64,000 nucleotides of DNA. It comes from Metopolophium dirhodum. Taxonomy: Eukaryota > Arthropoda > Insecta > Hemiptera > Aphididae. The stretch spans positions 13,516,001 through 13,580,000 of the forward strand of contig NC_083567.1 in assembly GCF_019925205.1 (NCBI RefSeq), read 5' to 3'. Shown piece by piece: positions 62,590-64,000 of the stretch (its first letter is position 1; the number at the start of each line of letters is the position of its first letter). Below the pieces are notes generated by a model that saw only the letters and a list, made by a program, of their open reading frames with translations, was not told the origin of the DNA and ran no database searches. Both the position numbers and the translations under genes were made by a program.

Positions 62590-63960
62590 GAAAGAATCCA
62601 AAAACACACCTTTCTAGTCTCTGTCGCATTCCTACCAACAATTAACTTATTATAAAATTTACTGTATTCTATACAACCAGAACATTTAAAATGCAGACAA
62701 CCTACGACCTACCAAATAAATATCTAGCAAAAAGGAAAAAAGAAGCTGAAGAATTACAAAAAGACCTACAACAATAAGTAAAAAGAACGAGCCTGAACAT
62801 TCCCCCGTGGACAATGTACATCGACATAAGCTTAAATAATATATATACCATAATACAAAAAAAAAAAAACACACGCCCAAATATGTACAGAAATATTTTC
62901 CATAACACAATACAAAAATACCATAACTTCAAACACATCTATACTGCGACATTATATAAAATAGACAACAGCGTTGAGATGCCAATAATAACTGAAAATT
63001 CAACTACTTCCTACATACTTCCACAGGAATGCTCTATTTATACAGCTGATGCACTAGCAGTAAACAAAGCAGTAAAATACACAATCAAAAATAAAGGAAT
63101 AACACATAATAACTATTTAATGCTTAGAGACTCTCTCAGTATAGCCTCTAAGTATCCATAAATCAACAAATCCAACCGATGTATACAATCAAATCCAATC
63201 CAAAACCTATGAAGCATGTCAAAAAGGAATATACATATCCTATCTATAGTTACCCAGTCACAGTGGAATAGATGGTAACGAAATAGCTGTTAAGTAGCGT
63301 CAAAACTTCCACCTCTTTTGACACCCTAAATTTAAGCGTAAACGCTGACATAAAAAAACATAAAATTTAGCAACTAGCTAGAACTAGAAAAAGAACTAGA
63401 ACTAGAACTTCTATACCTACCTCAAATGCTAAAAGCACTGGATAGAAAACAAAACACCAAATTAAACACAATAATAAACAGTATCTATACAATATACATA
63501 TATTACGAAAAAACCCTGATCTAAAAAAGAAAGATTAAACCATTTTAGATTACCTCCGAATAGAGTACACATTCATAACACATAGTCACAGCCTGAACAG
63601 AAAGACCCCTCCCCACCATGTTTGTGAATCATGTTGTGTGAATTACAAAGTCAAGCACATACTATCTGAATGTCTAAAGTTCAAAGACTCAAGAAACAAA
63701 CAACACATACCTCATATATTATGAGAAGCATTTCAACCTGACCTACAATCGAATATCAACGTCATTAACCGAAATTAAATGTAATTATATAACCTATAAT
63801 ATATAATCTGCAGCACTGTGAACTATATGTAAATATACCTATTGTAAACGATGTTGACTTTTTCGAAATTATTTTTTTTGTAAATATTTACTTACAGTAA
63901 AATTCCAAGCCTAGTTTCGAAACTGGCTTGAAAATATTTTCCCCGCTATATGAAAAAAAA
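62590..63960 (+). mobile_element. Decayed non-LTR retrotransposon 3' end with RNase H domain
   Basis: Remnant of an ORF2 C-terminus. After a linker with NIPPW near 62798, the plus-strand frame 62814-63161 (115 codons) covers most of an RNase H domain. HIYTATL (residues 41-47) stands where active enzymes have YTD, TADALA (77-82) where TAE is usual, and LRDSLS (104-109) for the conserved SDS motif. In a shifted frame near 63250, PSHSGIDGNEIAVK matches the last catalytic block, with the final Asp replaced. CESCC and HILSEC (63620-63675) form a C-terminal Cys/His knuckle. A 3' UTR follows to an A-rich end near 63960. The catalytic losses and stops show a dead copy. RNase H points to an I/R1-type group rather than typical jockey. 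Confidence 0.8.
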
Positions 63961-64000
63961 CATAAAATATATGGACTGGGCCAGTAAAAGCCACGTGGTA

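Noticed and set aside
62686..62938. Minus-strand open frames rich in F and L
   Set aside because: They are antisense to the LINE ORF2 remnant, and the Phe run comes from its poly-A tract.
1..64000. CRISPR arrays, rRNA, operon-like gene clusters
   Set aside because: There are no regularly spaced short repeats with unique spacers and no rRNA-like sequence, and the composition is that of an insect nuclear genome.

Overview
This window looks like nuclear, non-coding DNA from an aphid, most likely a Macrosiphini species such as the pea aphid. The reasons are its strong A+T richness (about 70% by eye), the constant recurrence of ATAATATTAT-like strings and of the palindrome TAGGTACCTA with TACCTACC runs, the insect-type non-LTR retrotransposon remnants, and several dispersed repeat families with aphid-like ends. 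The species call is inference from composition and remembered repeat style, not from a database match. I see no prokaryotic, organellar or viral gene, no rRNA or tRNA, and no CRISPR array.

I found no protein-coding gene I can defend. The longer open frames are isolated, rich in AT codons, or lie inside repeats. The best gene-related signal is a GC/CpG-rich island of about 0.6 kb at 37.0-37.6 kb. It carries a good splice-donor sequence on the minus strand at its low-coordinate edge and a short ATG exon with a donor on the plus strand at its other edge, so it may be a promoter with a 5' exon. Two weaker candidates are a 91-nt exon-like segment at 11954-12044 and a 55-codon frame at 50792-50959. 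The window may be a long intron or an intergenic stretch next to a promoter.

Most of the interpretable content is mobile-element debris. Three non-LTR retrotransposon 3' ends are visible (about 1.05-1.38 kb, 3.65-4.12 kb and 62.6-63.96 kb). The second has a poly(A) tail and a perfect 15-bp target-site duplication. The third carries an RNase H domain that has lost catalytic residues. A tRNA-like SINE occurs twice: once with clear target-site duplications (40677-40867) and once nested in a DNA element at 28.4-28.6 kb. Several palindromic non-autonomous DNA elements are present: family A (TATACAGGGTGATTCA-type ends, six copies, four of them in 52.4-59.5 kb); family B (TTAA-flanked, two copies); family E (15.5-16.1 kb); a pogo/Tigger-like element (12.9-13.3 kb); and family C, shared in inverted orientation between 39.1 and 49.5 kb. 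Family D (GATTCTGAGC-type ends) has about five copies, one with an internal tandem duplication. Family letters A-E are local to this report.

Layout: 0-5.8 kb LINE debris and a family D end; 5.8-11 kb anonymous AT-rich DNA; 11-16.9 kb mixed CpG-richer patches, the pogo-like element, family E and family A; 17-21.6 kb AT desert ending in a long AC microsatellite; 21.9-23.6 kb tandem repeat plus family D; 24-28 kb CpG-richer patches; 28.1-28.7 kb family B with nested SINE; 29-34 kb AT desert; 34-36 kb families D and A; 37 kb island; 39-41 kb family C, family B and SINE; 42-52 kb mostly anonymous; 52-60 kb family A cluster; 60-62.4 kb repeat and family D; 62.6-64 kb LINE.
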